In this document: piece by piece, positions 48,049 through 57,816 of the stretch | Layout of the letters: each line of letters opens with the position of its first letter | Position numbering within the stretch: position 1 is the first letter of the stretch | Source: an uncultured Clostridia bacterium | GTDB taxonomy: Bacteria; Bacillota; Clostridia; Oscillospirales; Ruminococcaceae | Reading direction: 5' to 3' | Assembly (NCBI GenBank): GCA_947627465.1 | Contig: CANQWD010000010.1 | Coordinates: 29,036 to 93,035, forward strand | DNA: 64,000 nt | Notes under the pieces: generated by a model | What the model was told of the DNA's origin: nothing | Database searches by the model: none | Seen by the model: the letters and a program-made list of their open reading frames with translations, nothing else | Program-made: the position numbers and the translations under genes

Positions 48049-48702
48049 TTGAATATAGATTTTATCCAAAAATACGCGCCGCTGTACGTTCAAGCCGCAA
48101 AGCTTACCGTTGTAATCGGCGTTATTGGAACGGTGCTTGCCGCTGCGGTCGGGCTGCTGTGTGCGCTGGCGAAATATTTTAAGATACCCGTGGCGCGGCA
48201 GATAGCTTCGGTCTACATAGAATTATCCCGAAACACCCCGCTTATCGTGCAGCTTTTTTTCTTGTATTTCGGGCTTCCGAAAGCCGGAATAAGGCTATCA
48301 AGCGAGGCTTGCGGCGTTATCGGCTTGGCGTTTCTCGGCGGCAGCTATATGGCGGAGAGCTTTTTGAGCGGTCTTAAGTCAGTCGGCAAAATACAGCTCG
48401 AAAGCGCGGAAAGTCTCGGCATGAAGCGCGGGCAGCTCATGAGATATATCGTTGTTCCTCAAGCGGCGGCTGTATCAGTGCCGTCCGTTTGCGCGAACGT
48501 CATCTTCCTGTTAAAGGAAACCAGCGTTTTCAGCGCCGTATCGCTTGCCGATCTTATGTACGTCGCTAAAGATCTTATCGGAATGTATTACAACACGGGC
48601 GAAGCGCTTTTAATGCTTGTTGCCGCGTATTTGATAATCATACTTCCGATATCCGTTCTGTTTTCCGTACTTGAAAGGAGGCTTAAGCGTGCAAGGAATT
48701 AA
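48049..48702 (+). CDS. Polar amino-acid ABC transporter permease
   Basis: YIELSRNTPLIVQLFFLYFGLP...ESAESLGMKRGQLMRYIVVPQA; TTG start. Confidence 0.9.
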   Translation: MNIDFIQKYAPLYVQAAKLTVVIGVIGTVLAAAVGLLCALAKYFKIPVARQIASVYIELSRNTPLIVQLFFLYFGLPKAGIRLSSEACGVIGLAFLGGSYMAESFLSGLKSVGKIQLESAESLGMKRGQLMRYIVVPQAAAVSVPSVCANVIFLLKETSVFSAVSLADLMYVAKDLIGMYYNTGEALLMLVAAYLIIILPISVLFSVLERRLKRARN

Positions 48703-49366
48703 CGTGCTCTTTATGGGCAATAACTTTTTGCGTCTCCTTTCGGGATTGTGGGTGACGGTCCGTATCTCGCTTATTTCGATCGCGTTTTCGCTGGTTTTGG
48801 GAACGCTGCTCGGCGCGGTTATGACTTCTAAAAATAAAGTTGTCAAGGTTATTTGCCGAGTGTATCTTGAGATCGTGCGCATTATGCCGCAGCTTGTGTG
48901 GCTGTTTATCGTATTCTTCGGAGTAACGCGGCTTACGGGCGCGAATTTCGGCGGAGAAACGTCCGCGGTCATCGTATTCACGATCTGGGGAGCGGCGGAA
49001 ATGGGCGATCTGGTTCGCGGAGCGTTTCAGGCTATCCCGAAGCACCAATTTGAAAGCTCGCTGTCGCTTGGACTTACAAAGCCGCAGATGTACTTAAACA
49101 TCATTTTTCCGCAGGCTTTGCGAAATCTCCTGCCGAACGTCATAAACCTCGCCACGCGCATGATAAAGACGACCGCGCTGGTATCTATAATCGGCATTAC
49201 GGAGGTTTTGAAGGTCGGCAAGCAGATAATCGACGCGAACAGATTTGAGTTCCCGAACGCCGCAATCTGGGTCTACGCCGCGATATTCTTTATGTATTTC
49301 CTGATATGCTTCCCGCTTTCCATGATATCGAGGGCGATAGTCAAAAAACAGCAAAGGAGTGAGTAA
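48689..49366 (+). CDS. Polar amino-acid ABC transporter permease
   Basis: YLEIVRIMPQLVWLFIVFFG...ESSLSLGLTKPQMYLNIIFPQALR. Confidence 0.9.
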   Translation: MQGINVLFMGNNFLRLLSGLWVTVRISLISIAFSLVLGTLLGAVMTSKNKVVKVICRVYLEIVRIMPQLVWLFIVFFGVTRLTGANFGGETSAVIVFTIWGAAEMGDLVRGAFQAIPKHQFESSLSLGLTKPQMYLNIIFPQALRNLLPNVINLATRMIKTTALVSIIGITEVLKVGKQIIDANRFEFPNAAIWVYAAIFFMYFLICFPLSMISRAIVKKQQRSE

Positions 49367-49368
49367 CC

Positions 49369-50148
49369 GTGACTGAACAAGAACAAAACGCTTCGGCGGC
49401 GAACCCCCCCGAGCATATCATTGACATTAGCGGCTTGGTAAAGAGCTTTGGAGACAACGTCGTCCTTGACGGCATTGATATGTCGGTGTCGCGCGGCGAA
49501 GTCGTGGTTTTGATAGGACCGTCGGGGTGCGGCAAGAGTACTTTGCTGCGGTGTTTAAACGGCTTGGAACCTATTCAGGGCGGTTCGATCTCGCTTCACG
49601 GCGAACCTGTCGTTTACGGGAGCAAGTCGCTGTATAAAATTCGTCAGAAGATTGGAATGGTTTTCCAAAGCTACGACTTGTTTCCGCATTTGACGGTACT
49701 GAAAAACATAATGCTCTCGCCGATTAAGGTGCAGAAGCGCTCGAAGGAAGATACCGAAAAGGAAGCGATGGAGCTTCTGGAGCGCGTCGGGCTTGCGGAT
49801 AAGGCGAAAAGCTATCCGTCGGAGCTTTCGGGCGGTCAAAAACAGCGTGTGGCTATTTGCCGCAGTCTTATAATGAACCCCGAGATAATGCTTCTGGATG
49901 AGATTACGGCGGCGCTCGACCCCGAAATGGTACACGAGGTTTTGAACGTTGTGCTGGATCTTGCGAAAAACGGCACGACAATGATGATAGTAACGCACGA
50001 AATGGCGTTCGCGGAGGCTGTCGCCGACAGGATAATTTTCCTTGACGGCGGCTCGATAATCGAGCAGGGCGTGCCGAGCGAGTTTTTTAAGCGCCCGCAA
50101 ACCGAACGCGCGGAGCGTTTCTTGAAAACGTTCACTTATTCCAAATAA
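49369..50148 (+). CDS. Polar amino-acid ABC transporter ATPase
   Basis: GPSGCGKSTLLRCLNGLEP...LSGGQKQRVAICRSL...MLLDEITAALDPE. Confidence 0.95.
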   Translation: MTEQEQNASAANPPEHIIDISGLVKSFGDNVVLDGIDMSVSRGEVVVLIGPSGCGKSTLLRCLNGLEPIQGGSISLHGEPVVYGSKSLYKIRQKIGMVFQSYDLFPHLTVLKNIMLSPIKVQKRSKEDTEKEAMELLERVGLADKAKSYPSELSGGQKQRVAICRSLIMNPEIMLLDEITAALDPEMVHEVLNVVLDLAKNGTTMMIVTHEMAFAEAVADRIIFLDGGSIIEQGVPSEFFKRPQTERAERFLKTFTYSK

Positions 50149-50200
50149 TTCCCCTTGAAAGGCAAGGAGAAATACAGTAGATAAAAGAGAGGTAACGGCT

Positions 50201-51148
50201 ATGAAATTTACAAAGATGATCTCCGCAGTATTTGCCGCGGCAGCAATGACATTGACAATGGCGGGCTGCGGAAACGGAGAAAGCGGTTCGACTCCCGCGA
50301 ACTCAAACGCGCAGAGCAATACTTCCGAAACGTCAAGCGCGTCGGGTTCTTTCCGCACGGTAGATCAGATCAAGGAGAGCGGCGAGATAAAAATCGGCGT
50401 ATTCTCCGATAAGAACCCGTTCGGCTATGTTGATAACGACGGCAAATATCAAGGCTACGACGTTTATTTCGCGGAAAGGATCGCAAAGGATCTTGATGTG
50501 AAGCTCACTCTCGTTCCCGTTGAAGCGGCGGCGCGCGTGGAATTTCTGGAAACCGCAAAGGTGGATATCGTTCTCGCGAATTTTACCGTGACCGATGAAC
50601 GCAAGCAAAAGGTCGATTTTGCGCCCGCTTATATGAAAGTCGCGCTCGGCGTTGTATCGCCCGATTCCGCGATCATCAAGAGCGTCGACGACCTCAAAGG
50701 CAAGACGCTTATCGTAGTTAAAGGCACGACTGCTGAGACTTATTTCACGGAAAACGCTCCCGATGTTAAGCTTCAAAAATACGACGAATACAACGAGGCG
50801 TACTCCGCATTGCAGGACGGACGCGGCAACGCGTTCTCGACAGACAACACGGAGGTTCTCGCTTGGGCGAAATCCAATCCGGGCTTTACGGTCGGAATAG
50901 AGTCGCTCGGCAGCGCCGATGCGATAGCTCCCGCCGTTACAAAGGGCAACGAAACGCTTCTTAAATGGCTCACCGACGAGATTACAGCGCTTGGCGAGGA
51001 GCAGTTCTTCCACAAGGATTACGACGAGACTTTGGCGGACGTTTACGGCGCCGACGAAACCTATAAGGAGAACCTCGTGGTAGAGGGCGGAAAGATGGAT
51101 ACATCGTCCGAGACTGCGTCAAATTCGGATAAATCGGCATCTGCGTGA
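50201..51148 (+). CDS. Amino-acid ABC transporter substrate-binding lipoprotein
   Basis: Lipobox MAGC; IKIGVFSDKNPFGYVDNDGKYQGYDVYFAERIAKDL. Confidence 0.93.
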   Translation: MKFTKMISAVFAAAAMTLTMAGCGNGESGSTPANSNAQSNTSETSSASGSFRTVDQIKESGEIKIGVFSDKNPFGYVDNDGKYQGYDVYFAERIAKDLDVKLTLVPVEAAARVEFLETAKVDIVLANFTVTDERKQKVDFAPAYMKVALGVVSPDSAIIKSVDDLKGKTLIVVKGTTAETYFTENAPDVKLQKYDEYNEAYSALQDGRGNAFSTDNTEVLAWAKSNPGFTVGIESLGSADAIAPAVTKGNETLLKWLTDEITALGEEQFFHKDYDETLADVYGADETYKENLVVEGGKMDTSSETASNSDKSASA

Positions 51149-51160
51149 TTATGCCTTACA

Positions 51161-51385
51161 GCCTGTTCAGTATCTCCCCGCACGCATTTCGCTTGCATAT
51201 TTTCCGCCCGATTTAGTCAATTTTTCTTGAAATACATAAAGTATTCCTGCGAAAAATTGCCGTCATCGGGCGAAAAATCTGCTGCGCAAACAGGATGGTT
51301 GTGCAGTCGCAATCAAGTCGGCAACAGGACGTTGCCGACCAAAAGCGACAGGCGCGTTCTCCGCACGTTGAGATACTAAACAGGC
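51161..51385. mobile_element. MITE-like element with terminal inverted repeats
   Basis: Ends GCCTGTTCAGTATCTCCCCG and (reverse complement) GCCTGTTTAGTATCTCAACG. Confidence 0.65.
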
Positions 51386-51420
51386 TCTAAGACAAGGTTT
51401 TTAGAGGCACCCTAAAGTTG

Positions 51421-51450
51421 TTCTCCCCGTATAAAGCGGGGAGAATTTTT
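51421..51450 (+). terminator. Intrinsic terminator
   Basis: TTCTCCCCG-TATAAAG-CGGGGAGAA then TTTTT. Confidence 0.85.
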
Positions 51451-51482
51451 ATCGATCCTTATTCGCTTTTCACAAAAAGGTG

Positions 51483-51511
51483 TTGACATTTTCGCTATAA
51501 TATGATATAAT
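51483..51511 (+). promoter_or_regulatory. Promoter of DAHP synthase gene
   Basis: TTGACA-17 bp-TATAAT. Confidence 0.85.
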
Positions 51512-51582
51512 ATAATTATATGGGCTTTGATAATTCATATTGCTAAAGCTGTTATAGAACTAAAGTATTGGAGAGAAAAAAT

Positions 51583-52611
51583 ATGTCAATGACGTTTAAC
51601 AGAAAACTTCCTATCCCGAAAGAGATCAAGGAAATGTACCCGATCACCGAGGAGATAAAGCAGGTAAAGGAAGCCCGCGACAAAGAGATCGCGGATGTGT
51701 TCACGGGAAAATCGAACAAGTTTTTGCTGATAATCGGACCGTGTTCGGCGGACAACGAGGATTCGGTTATGGATTACATAAACCGTCTCGCAAAGGTTCA
51801 GGAAAAGGTAAAGGATAAAATACTCATAATCCCGAGAATTTACACAGGCAAGCCGCGCACCAACGGTACGGGATATAAGGGGCTTATCCACCAGCCCGAC
51901 CCCACAAAGGGCGAGGATATGCTGCAAGGGCTTATCGAGGTGAGAAAGCTGCACCAGCGCGCTATTGCCGAGACACATCTGACTTGCGCCGACGAAATGC
52001 TTTACCCGGAAAACTACCGCTACCTTTCCGACCTGCTGTCTTACGTAGCTGTCGGAGCGCGTTCCGTTGAGGATCAGCATCACCGCCTTGTGGCTTCGGG
52101 CATGGAGTGCCCCGTCGGAATGAAGAACCCCACTTCGGGCACGCTTTCGGTAATGTTCAATTCGATACAGGCTGGACAGGCTAAGCACACGTTTATTTAC
52201 CGCGGCTGGGAGGTCGTTTCGGACGGTAACCCGCTTTGTCACGCTATTTTGCGCGGCGCACAGAATAAACACGCACAAACTCTGCCGAATTACCACTACG
52301 AGGATTTGAAGCTCTGCTACGACCTCTATATGGAAAAGGGCTTGCAGAACCCCGCGATAATTGTTGATACCAACCACTCGAACAGCGGAAAACAGTATTT
52401 GGAGCAGGTGCGCATTTCCAACGAGGTACTGCACTCTATGCGCCACAGCGAGGAAATTCGCGGAATTGTCAAAGGTCTTATGATAGAAAGCTATATCGAG
52501 GACGGCGCGCAGAAAATCGAGGAGGGCACTTACGGAAAGTCTATCACCGATCCCTGTCTCGGCTGGGAGAAGTCAGAGAAGCTGATTTACGGAATTGCCG
52601 ACCAGTTATAA
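51583..52611 (+). CDS. 3-deoxy-7-phosphoheptulonate (DAHP) synthase, class I
   Basis: LLIIGPCSADNEDSVMDYINRLAKV...PRTNGTGYKGLIHQPD...GARSVEDQHHR...GMKNPTSG. Confidence 0.94.
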   Translation: MSMTFNRKLPIPKEIKEMYPITEEIKQVKEARDKEIADVFTGKSNKFLLIIGPCSADNEDSVMDYINRLAKVQEKVKDKILIIPRIYTGKPRTNGTGYKGLIHQPDPTKGEDMLQGLIEVRKLHQRAIAETHLTCADEMLYPENYRYLSDLLSYVAVGARSVEDQHHRLVASGMECPVGMKNPTSGTLSVMFNSIQAGQAKHTFIYRGWEVVSDGNPLCHAILRGAQNKHAQTLPNYHYEDLKLCYDLYMEKGLQNPAIIVDTNHSNSGKQYLEQVRISNEVLHSMRHSEEIRGIVKGLMIESYIEDGAQKIEEGTYGKSITDPCLGWEKSEKLIYGIADQL

Positions 52612-52621
52612 GGAGCAAGCT

Positions 52622-53479
52622 ATGAGCTTTTTCGCAAAAAGGTACAAGCAATGCGTTGTCACAATGTTCCGCGGAATGAGATCGTGGGTTTGGATCGTAA
52701 TCACTTTGGTTTTCGCATTTTGGTTTCGCGGTTCTCGGCGGCGCGGTTCTTTAATTCGCTTTATAGTGGGCGCGGCGTTCGGCGCTGTGCTTACGGTACT
52801 TTTTGTGCTTATCGCGTCGATTTTCGCTGCGCGAAAGGATATAAAGCTCTACGAAGTTCTTGATAAATACGGCTTCGGGTTGGAATATCTTAAAGCTTAC
52901 GAACAACATCGGATAATCGGCAAGCAGTTCAGACTTCAGTACGCGGCGGAGTATGCGGAGATTTTTGTGAATATCGGTAAGCCTCGGGACGCGCTGAACT
53001 ACTTAAACGCCGTGGTTATACCGCCGAACGCGCCCATTGAGGAACTTGTCGCGTTTTTCTACGTTTACGTAACCGCGGCGCTGAAAACGGGCAACGTATC
53101 GCTTGCCGAGGAGATCTGGCGGCGCTATGAGGGAATGCTTATGCAGGCGAGAAACTCTCCGCAATACAGAGCAGTGAGCGTATTGACGGTTTTGCCGCTT
53201 ATATACATTGATTGCTGCGCGGGGCGCATTCAAAGAGCGTATGAGCAGACCGTGGCGTTTATGAACAGCAAGGATTATCAAGAATGTTTATCGCCGACCA
53301 TTGATATTGATATTATGTATCTTTACGAGCTTGTCACGCTCGGGCGGACGAGCGAAGCGGCGGCGTTTCAAAACGCTCTAGCGGCGAAAATACAAAAGTT
53401 TGAGCCGCCGTTCGCCGCGCTTAAAGAAAAAACCGTCGAGGATTTTAATAAAGCGGCGCGCGGGGAAATGCCTTTGTAA
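52622..53479 (+). CDS. Hypothetical membrane protein with TPR-like C-terminus
   Basis: Two TM segments, then helical repeat-like region. Confidence 0.65.
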   Translation: MSFFAKRYKQCVVTMFRGMRSWVWIVITLVFAFWFRGSRRRGSLIRFIVGAAFGAVLTVLFVLIASIFAARKDIKLYEVLDKYGFGLEYLKAYEQHRIIGKQFRLQYAAEYAEIFVNIGKPRDALNYLNAVVIPPNAPIEELVAFFYVYVTAALKTGNVSLAEEIWRRYEGMLMQARNSPQYRAVSVLTVLPLIYIDCCAGRIQRAYEQTVAFMNSKDYQECLSPTIDIDIMYLYELVTLGRTSEAAAFQNALAAKIQKFEPPFAALKEKTVEDFNKAARGEMPL

Positions 53480-53502
53480 GCGGTCTTGATTTTATTTACC
53501 CC

Positions 53503-53531
53503 TTGACAAACATGACAAAATGTGATATAAT
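53503..53531 (+). promoter_or_regulatory. Promoter of T-box leader
   Basis: TTGACA-17 bp-TATAAT. Confidence 0.85.
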
Positions 53532-53545
53532 TAAAAATAACAAAA

Positions 53546-53811
53546 AGCGTTGACGAGAATCCAGTAGCGTTGTGAACTCCTTTTCAGAGAGCCGTCGGCA
53601 GGTGCGAGACGGCAGGGAACACACTGCGAATTACCTCTCCGAGCGGCGGCGTGAAAAGCGCGGGCAGCATTTGTGTGCCCGTTCCGAATAGCGCGCACGG
53701 GTAAGCCCGTTATAGCTGTTCAAGGCGCGGTCTTGCTGTCGCGATCGCGTAAATTGAGGTGGTACCGCGGTGTTTATTCGCCCTCTGAAGTTTTGGCTTC
53801 GGAGGGCTTTT
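53546..53811 (+). ncRNA. T-box riboswitch leader, Tyr-type
   Basis: T-box core AGGTGGTACCGCG (53757-53769), terminator GCCCTCTGAAG...CTTCGGAGGGC-TTTT, candidate specifier TAC at 53632-53634; tyrS downstream. Confidence 0.9.
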
Positions 53812-53906
53812 CTATTTCCCTTGAAAGGGGTGGTATTCGTGAGATGTGAACATCTCATCGGCTATAAAGAAGTTTTCCTATAATTTTTAAGTAAGGAGGA
53901 CTTTTT

Positions 53907-54365
53907 ATGATAAGGATCGCGAATATTAATGATACGGAGCGGCTTGCGGAGCTTTTTATCGAGCTTCACCGCCGCCACGTTGAAATAAGACCCGACGCGT
54001 TTTTAATGCCCGAGTGCGAATGGTTCAAGCGAAGAATTTCCGAGATTCTGGTCGACAAGGAACAGACGGTTCTGGTTCATGCGGACGGCGAAATTGACGG
54101 CTACGCTGTGGTGAAGCTTATCAACGTGAATGTCGAGGACAAGCCGCCGCGCCGAATGTGCTATATCGACTGCTTTGCCGTTTCGGAGAATTGTCGGCGG
54201 CAGGGAATAGGCACGCGGCTTTTCGACGCCGTCAAACAATTCGGAAAAGAGCGAGGGTGCGATACCATACAGCTCGGCGTGAACGCCGATAACGCGGACG
54301 CTATAAAATTCTACAAAAAAATGGGACTTAATTTCCGAACGATACAAATGGAAGTTAAGCTATGA
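53907..54365 (+). CDS. GNAT family N-acetyltransferase
   Basis: CYIDCFAVSENCRRQGIGTRLFDAVKQFGKERGCDTIQLGVNADNADAIKFYKKMGL. Confidence 0.9.
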   Translation: MIRIANINDTERLAELFIELHRRHVEIRPDAFLMPECEWFKRRISEILVDKEQTVLVHADGEIDGYAVVKLINVNVEDKPPRRMCYIDCFAVSENCRRQGIGTRLFDAVKQFGKERGCDTIQLGVNADNADAIKFYKKMGLNFRTIQMEVKL

Positions 54366-54377
54366 AAGGAAATGGAT

Positions 54378-55583
54378 ATGGAACTTTACGATGAATTAAC
54401 AGCACGTGGCTTGATAGCCCAAGTCACAGACAAGGACGAGATCTCAAAAATGATAAACGCGGGCAAGGCGACGTTCTACATCGGCTTTGACCCTACGGCG
54501 GACAGCCTGCACGTCGGACACTTTATGGCGCTGTGCCTAATGAAGCGTTTGCAAATGGCTGGAAACAAGCCGATAGCGCTGTTAGGCGGCGGTACGGGAA
54601 TGATAGGCGACCCGTCGGGCAAAAGCGATATGCGAAAAATGCTTACAAAAGAGGATATCGACCACAACATCGCATGCTTCAAAAAGCAGATGAGCCGCTT
54701 TATCGACTTCTCCGATGACAAGGCTACTATGGTGAACAACGCGGACTGGCTGACCAACCTCAATTGGATAGACTTGCTGCGCGACGTCGGCGCGTGCTTC
54801 TCGGTAAACAAAATGCTGACGTTCGAGTGCTATAAGCAGCGTATGGAGCGCGGACTTACGTTCCTCGAGTTCAACTATATGATAATGCAGAGCTACGATT
54901 TTTACATGCTGTTCCAAAAATACGGCTGTAATATGCAGTTCGGCGGCGACGACCAGTGGGCGAATATGCTCGGCGGCACGGAGCTTATCAGGAAAAAACT
55001 CGGCAAGGATGCGCACGCTATGACGATAACCTTGCTTTTGAACTCCGAGGGCAAGAAAATGGGCAAGACCGAGAAAGGCGCGGTGTGGCTCGATCCCGAT
55101 AAGACATCGCCTTACGATTTCTTCCAGTATTGGCGCAATGTCGACGACGCGGACGTTATCAAGTGCTTGAAAATGCTGACGTTCCTGCCGCTTGAAGAAA
55201 TCCTCGAGATGGAAAAGTGGGAGGGCGCGCAGCTTAACAAGGCTAAAGAAACTCTCGCGTTTGAGCTTACTAAGCTCGTTCACGGCGAGGAGGAAGCGAA
55301 AAAAGCCCTCGACGGCGCAAAGTCCTTATTCGGCGGCGCGGGCAATACCGACAATATGCCCACGGCGGCTGTGGAAGCTCCCGAGGGGAAAATCGGCATA
55401 CTCGATCTGCTTGTAAATACGAAACTCGCCCCCTCGAAGCGCGAAGCCCGCAACCTTATTTCGGGCAAGGGTATCGCCGTCGACGACGTGATCATCGATG
55501 ATACGGCCGCTCAGATCGACCTTTCCAAAGAGGTTATCGTCCGCAAGGGAAAGAAAGTTTTCCTGAAAGTTACAAGGGCTTAA
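54378..55583 (+). CDS. tyrS: Tyrosyl-tRNA synthetase
   Basis: FYIGFDPTADSLHVGHFMALCLMKRLQMAGNKPIALLGGGTGMIGDPSGK; S4-like C-terminus. Confidence 0.96.
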   Translation: MELYDELTARGLIAQVTDKDEISKMINAGKATFYIGFDPTADSLHVGHFMALCLMKRLQMAGNKPIALLGGGTGMIGDPSGKSDMRKMLTKEDIDHNIACFKKQMSRFIDFSDDKATMVNNADWLTNLNWIDLLRDVGACFSVNKMLTFECYKQRMERGLTFLEFNYMIMQSYDFYMLFQKYGCNMQFGGDDQWANMLGGTELIRKKLGKDAHAMTITLLLNSEGKKMGKTEKGAVWLDPDKTSPYDFFQYWRNVDDADVIKCLKMLTFLPLEEILEMEKWEGAQLNKAKETLAFELTKLVHGEEEAKKALDGAKSLFGGAGNTDNMPTAAVEAPEGKIGILDLLVNTKLAPSKREARNLISGKGIAVDDVIIDDTAAQIDLSKEVIVRKGKKVFLKVTRA

Positions 55584-55603
55584 TACTGTAGAAGCGAACC
55601 TCA

Positions 55604-55640
55604 AAATCCCTCCGTCGTAAGCGGAGGGATTTGTGTTTTA
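55604..55640 (+). terminator. Intrinsic terminator of tyrS
   Basis: AAATCCCTCCG...CGGAGGGATTT then TGTGTTTT. Confidence 0.8.
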
Positions 55641-55658
55641 TAATTTTGAGAATATCCG

Positions 55659-57074
55659 TCAATCGTCAAAGTGGTAAATAATGACCTCTTTAAGATCGTC
55701 TCCGCAGCCTATGCAGCGATTGTCAACTTTAAACGCCGATTTTCCGTCGTTGAGTTCGTCATAGGATTCGGCTATCATGCGTCCGTATTCGTCCGCGCCC
55801 GAAATAATAAACGAGGAGTAGATCATCCCGTCGTTAGGGCAGTAAACGAAGCAGATATCGCCCGCCTCGGCGTTATCCGGTAAAATTACCGTGCGGTCGT
55901 CGCGTATCTTTTGAGAATACGCCGTTCCGAGGTGCGATTTCAGAAGCTGCAAAAATACGGCGGATTGATTGGGATAGCCTACGTAAAGTCCGCCCGCTTG
56001 TAAAATAGCGGAAGTGTGCTCGGCTCCGTAATAGCCTAAGCCGTCGTCGGGGTTTTCTTTGGCGTATTTCAAAGCCGCTTCGCGGTCGTACTTTTCATCG
56101 GGAATTACGTAAGCCTCTTTTTCCCAAAGCATGATATTTTTGTTATTCACGACCTCTTCGGGCAAGCCGCTGTCGTCATCTTTGTAGAAGTGGTAAAAGA
56201 ACACCTCAACGGTCTCGCTTTCGCAGTCGTAGCAAGGGTCGTTCAAGTCGTCTATGTAAAAAGTATAAGTGCCGCTGTTGCGGTAGTTGTGGCATACGGC
56301 TTTGAGTTTGCCATCCTCATCGGTGCCCACCATAAGCAGAGAATGTATCATAACGCCCTCATAGGAGCAGTATATCTGAACCACGTCGCCGGGACGCGCG
56401 TATTCGGGCAGGCTGATCGAATGGTCGTCCTTATTGTATTTAACAAATTGTCCGAAGCCCAACCTTGAGTGCAGAAGCTGCAAAGTTATCGAGGTGGAGC
56501 TTTCGGTGTATTCCGTGATGTTGCCCGTCGTTATGCACCGCGAGACAAACGGCGCGCAAATCCCCACTCCGTCGTCCCAATGCGCTTTGCCGTAAGCGAC
56601 CGCCGCGTCCGCGTCATAGGCTTCCCATGGCTTTTCGTCAATTTCGCTGATCCACAGCGTTTTTGAGTCGTCCGTCCACTCGAAATCCGCGTAGTAGCGC
56701 CGTTCATTGGAAGTGTCGGTGACGTTCGGGTTGTAAACGAAATTGCCCGTAGAAAGATCGTGAATTCCGTAAACCTCATCGGGGGTGTCCTCGGGCGGGG
56801 TCTTGACGGAATCGGAGGAGCTTTTTCCCATCGGTCTTTTCTGAGATTTTTTTTGGTCAGAGCTGTCGGGAACTGCGGAAGCGTTTTCGGAACCTGCCGA
56901 AGAAACCGCCGAATTTGCAGAATTTGCAGAATTTGCAGAATTTGCAGAATTTGCAGATTTCGCGGAGACAGCGGCGCCCGAAGAAGCCGCGCTGCTCGGA
57001 CTTTCGTCCTTGGCACAGGCGGCGAGGTTCAGAGTAAAGACTAAGATAAGAATTGAGGCAATGGTTTTTCTCAT
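55659..57074 (-). CDS. Lipoprotein with two related amidase/CHAP-like domains
   Basis: MRKTIASILILVFTLNLAAC lipobox; AAVAYGKAHWDDGVGICAPFVSRCI vs AALKYAKENPDDGLGYYGAEHTSAIL repeats. Confidence 0.7.
   Translation of the reverse strand: MRKTIASILILVFTLNLAACAKDESPSSAASSGAAVSAKSANSANSANSANSANSAVSSAGSENASAVPDSSDQKKSQKRPMGKSSSDSVKTPPEDTPDEVYGIHDLSTGNFVYNPNVTDTSNERRYYADFEWTDDSKTLWISEIDEKPWEAYDADAAVAYGKAHWDDGVGICAPFVSRCITTGNITEYTESSTSITLQLLHSRLGFGQFVKYNKDDHSISLPEYARPGDVVQIYCSYEGVMIHSLLMVGTDEDGKLKAVCHNYRNSGTYTFYIDDLNDPCYDCESETVEVFFYHFYKDDDSGLPEEVVNNKNIMLWEKEAYVIPDEKYDREAALKYAKENPDDGLGYYGAEHTSAILQAGGLYVGYPNQSAVFLQLLKSHLGTAYSQKIRDDRTVILPDNAEAGDICFVYCPNDGMIYSSFIISGADEYGRMIAESYDELNDGKSAFKVDNRCIGCGDDLKEVIIYHFDD
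56911..56957. repeat. 9-bp in-frame tandem repeat encoding (SAN)n
   Basis: gaatttgca x ~5. Confidence 0.9.
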
Positions 57075-57177
57075 AAATATATTTTCCTTTGCAGTTGTTG
57101 AAATCATTGTATATTACAGCAATAAGCGCAATTAAAATTATACCACACAAATAGTGAAACGCGGTATGGAAATCTAA

Positions 57178-57371
57178 GGCAACACCGCGCAATTACCGGC
57201 TAACGCCTTTGCTGCCCGCTTGCTTGCATATTTTCCGTCATATTGCACAATTCGTCCTCGCAAGGCGTCAGCCTTGCTTCGTCCTCATTGTACAAGCGTT
57301 GAGCAAAGCTCAACCCGCTGACAGAAAAATCTGACTGCGCAATCGGACAGCAATAATTGTGCGGTGTTGCC
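57178..57371. mobile_element. MITE-like element with terminal inverted repeats
   Basis: GGCAACACCGCGCAATTA ... TAATTGTGCGGTGTTGCC. Confidence 0.7.
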
Positions 57372-57394
57372 CTAACAAACAAATTGACGGCAAA

Positions 57395-57712
57395 TTATTC
57401 CTGAAGAAGTCCGCGTAAATACGCCTGAAGCTTGGCTTTTTGCAGATCATTCAGCCGTTTGAATCCGAAAAGCACGTTCTTTTCGGATTCTGAAAGCCCG
57501 TAAACCGATACGCTGGTTTTGTCGTCGCTGAGTTCAAGAAGATAATCGGCAGATACGCCGAATATTTCGGCAAGGCGGCAAATCGTCGCGATGTCCGGCT
57601 CCGACAAGCCCAGTTCGTATTTGCTTATCATAGCTTGTGTGACGTTTAATTCGATAGCAAGCCGCTGTTGGCTCATTTTGCGCTCGTCACGCAAGATCTT
57701 TATTCTTTTCAT
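57395..57712 (-). CDS. XRE-family HTH regulator
   Basis: KILRDERKMSQQRLAIELNVTQAMISKYELGLSEPDIATICRLAEIFGVSADYLL. Confidence 0.93.
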   Translation of the reverse strand: MKRIKILRDERKMSQQRLAIELNVTQAMISKYELGLSEPDIATICRLAEIFGVSADYLLELSDDKTSVSVYGLSESEKNVLFGFKRLNDLQKAKLQAYLRGLLQE

Positions 57713-57816
57713 TGCACCACCCTATTTCTATTTTATAACTTTTTTGAGTATATAAAATTCTTAATAGTTGTAGAAAGTACTCAAATTTATTATAAGAATT
57801 TGTGAAAAAAGCCGGT

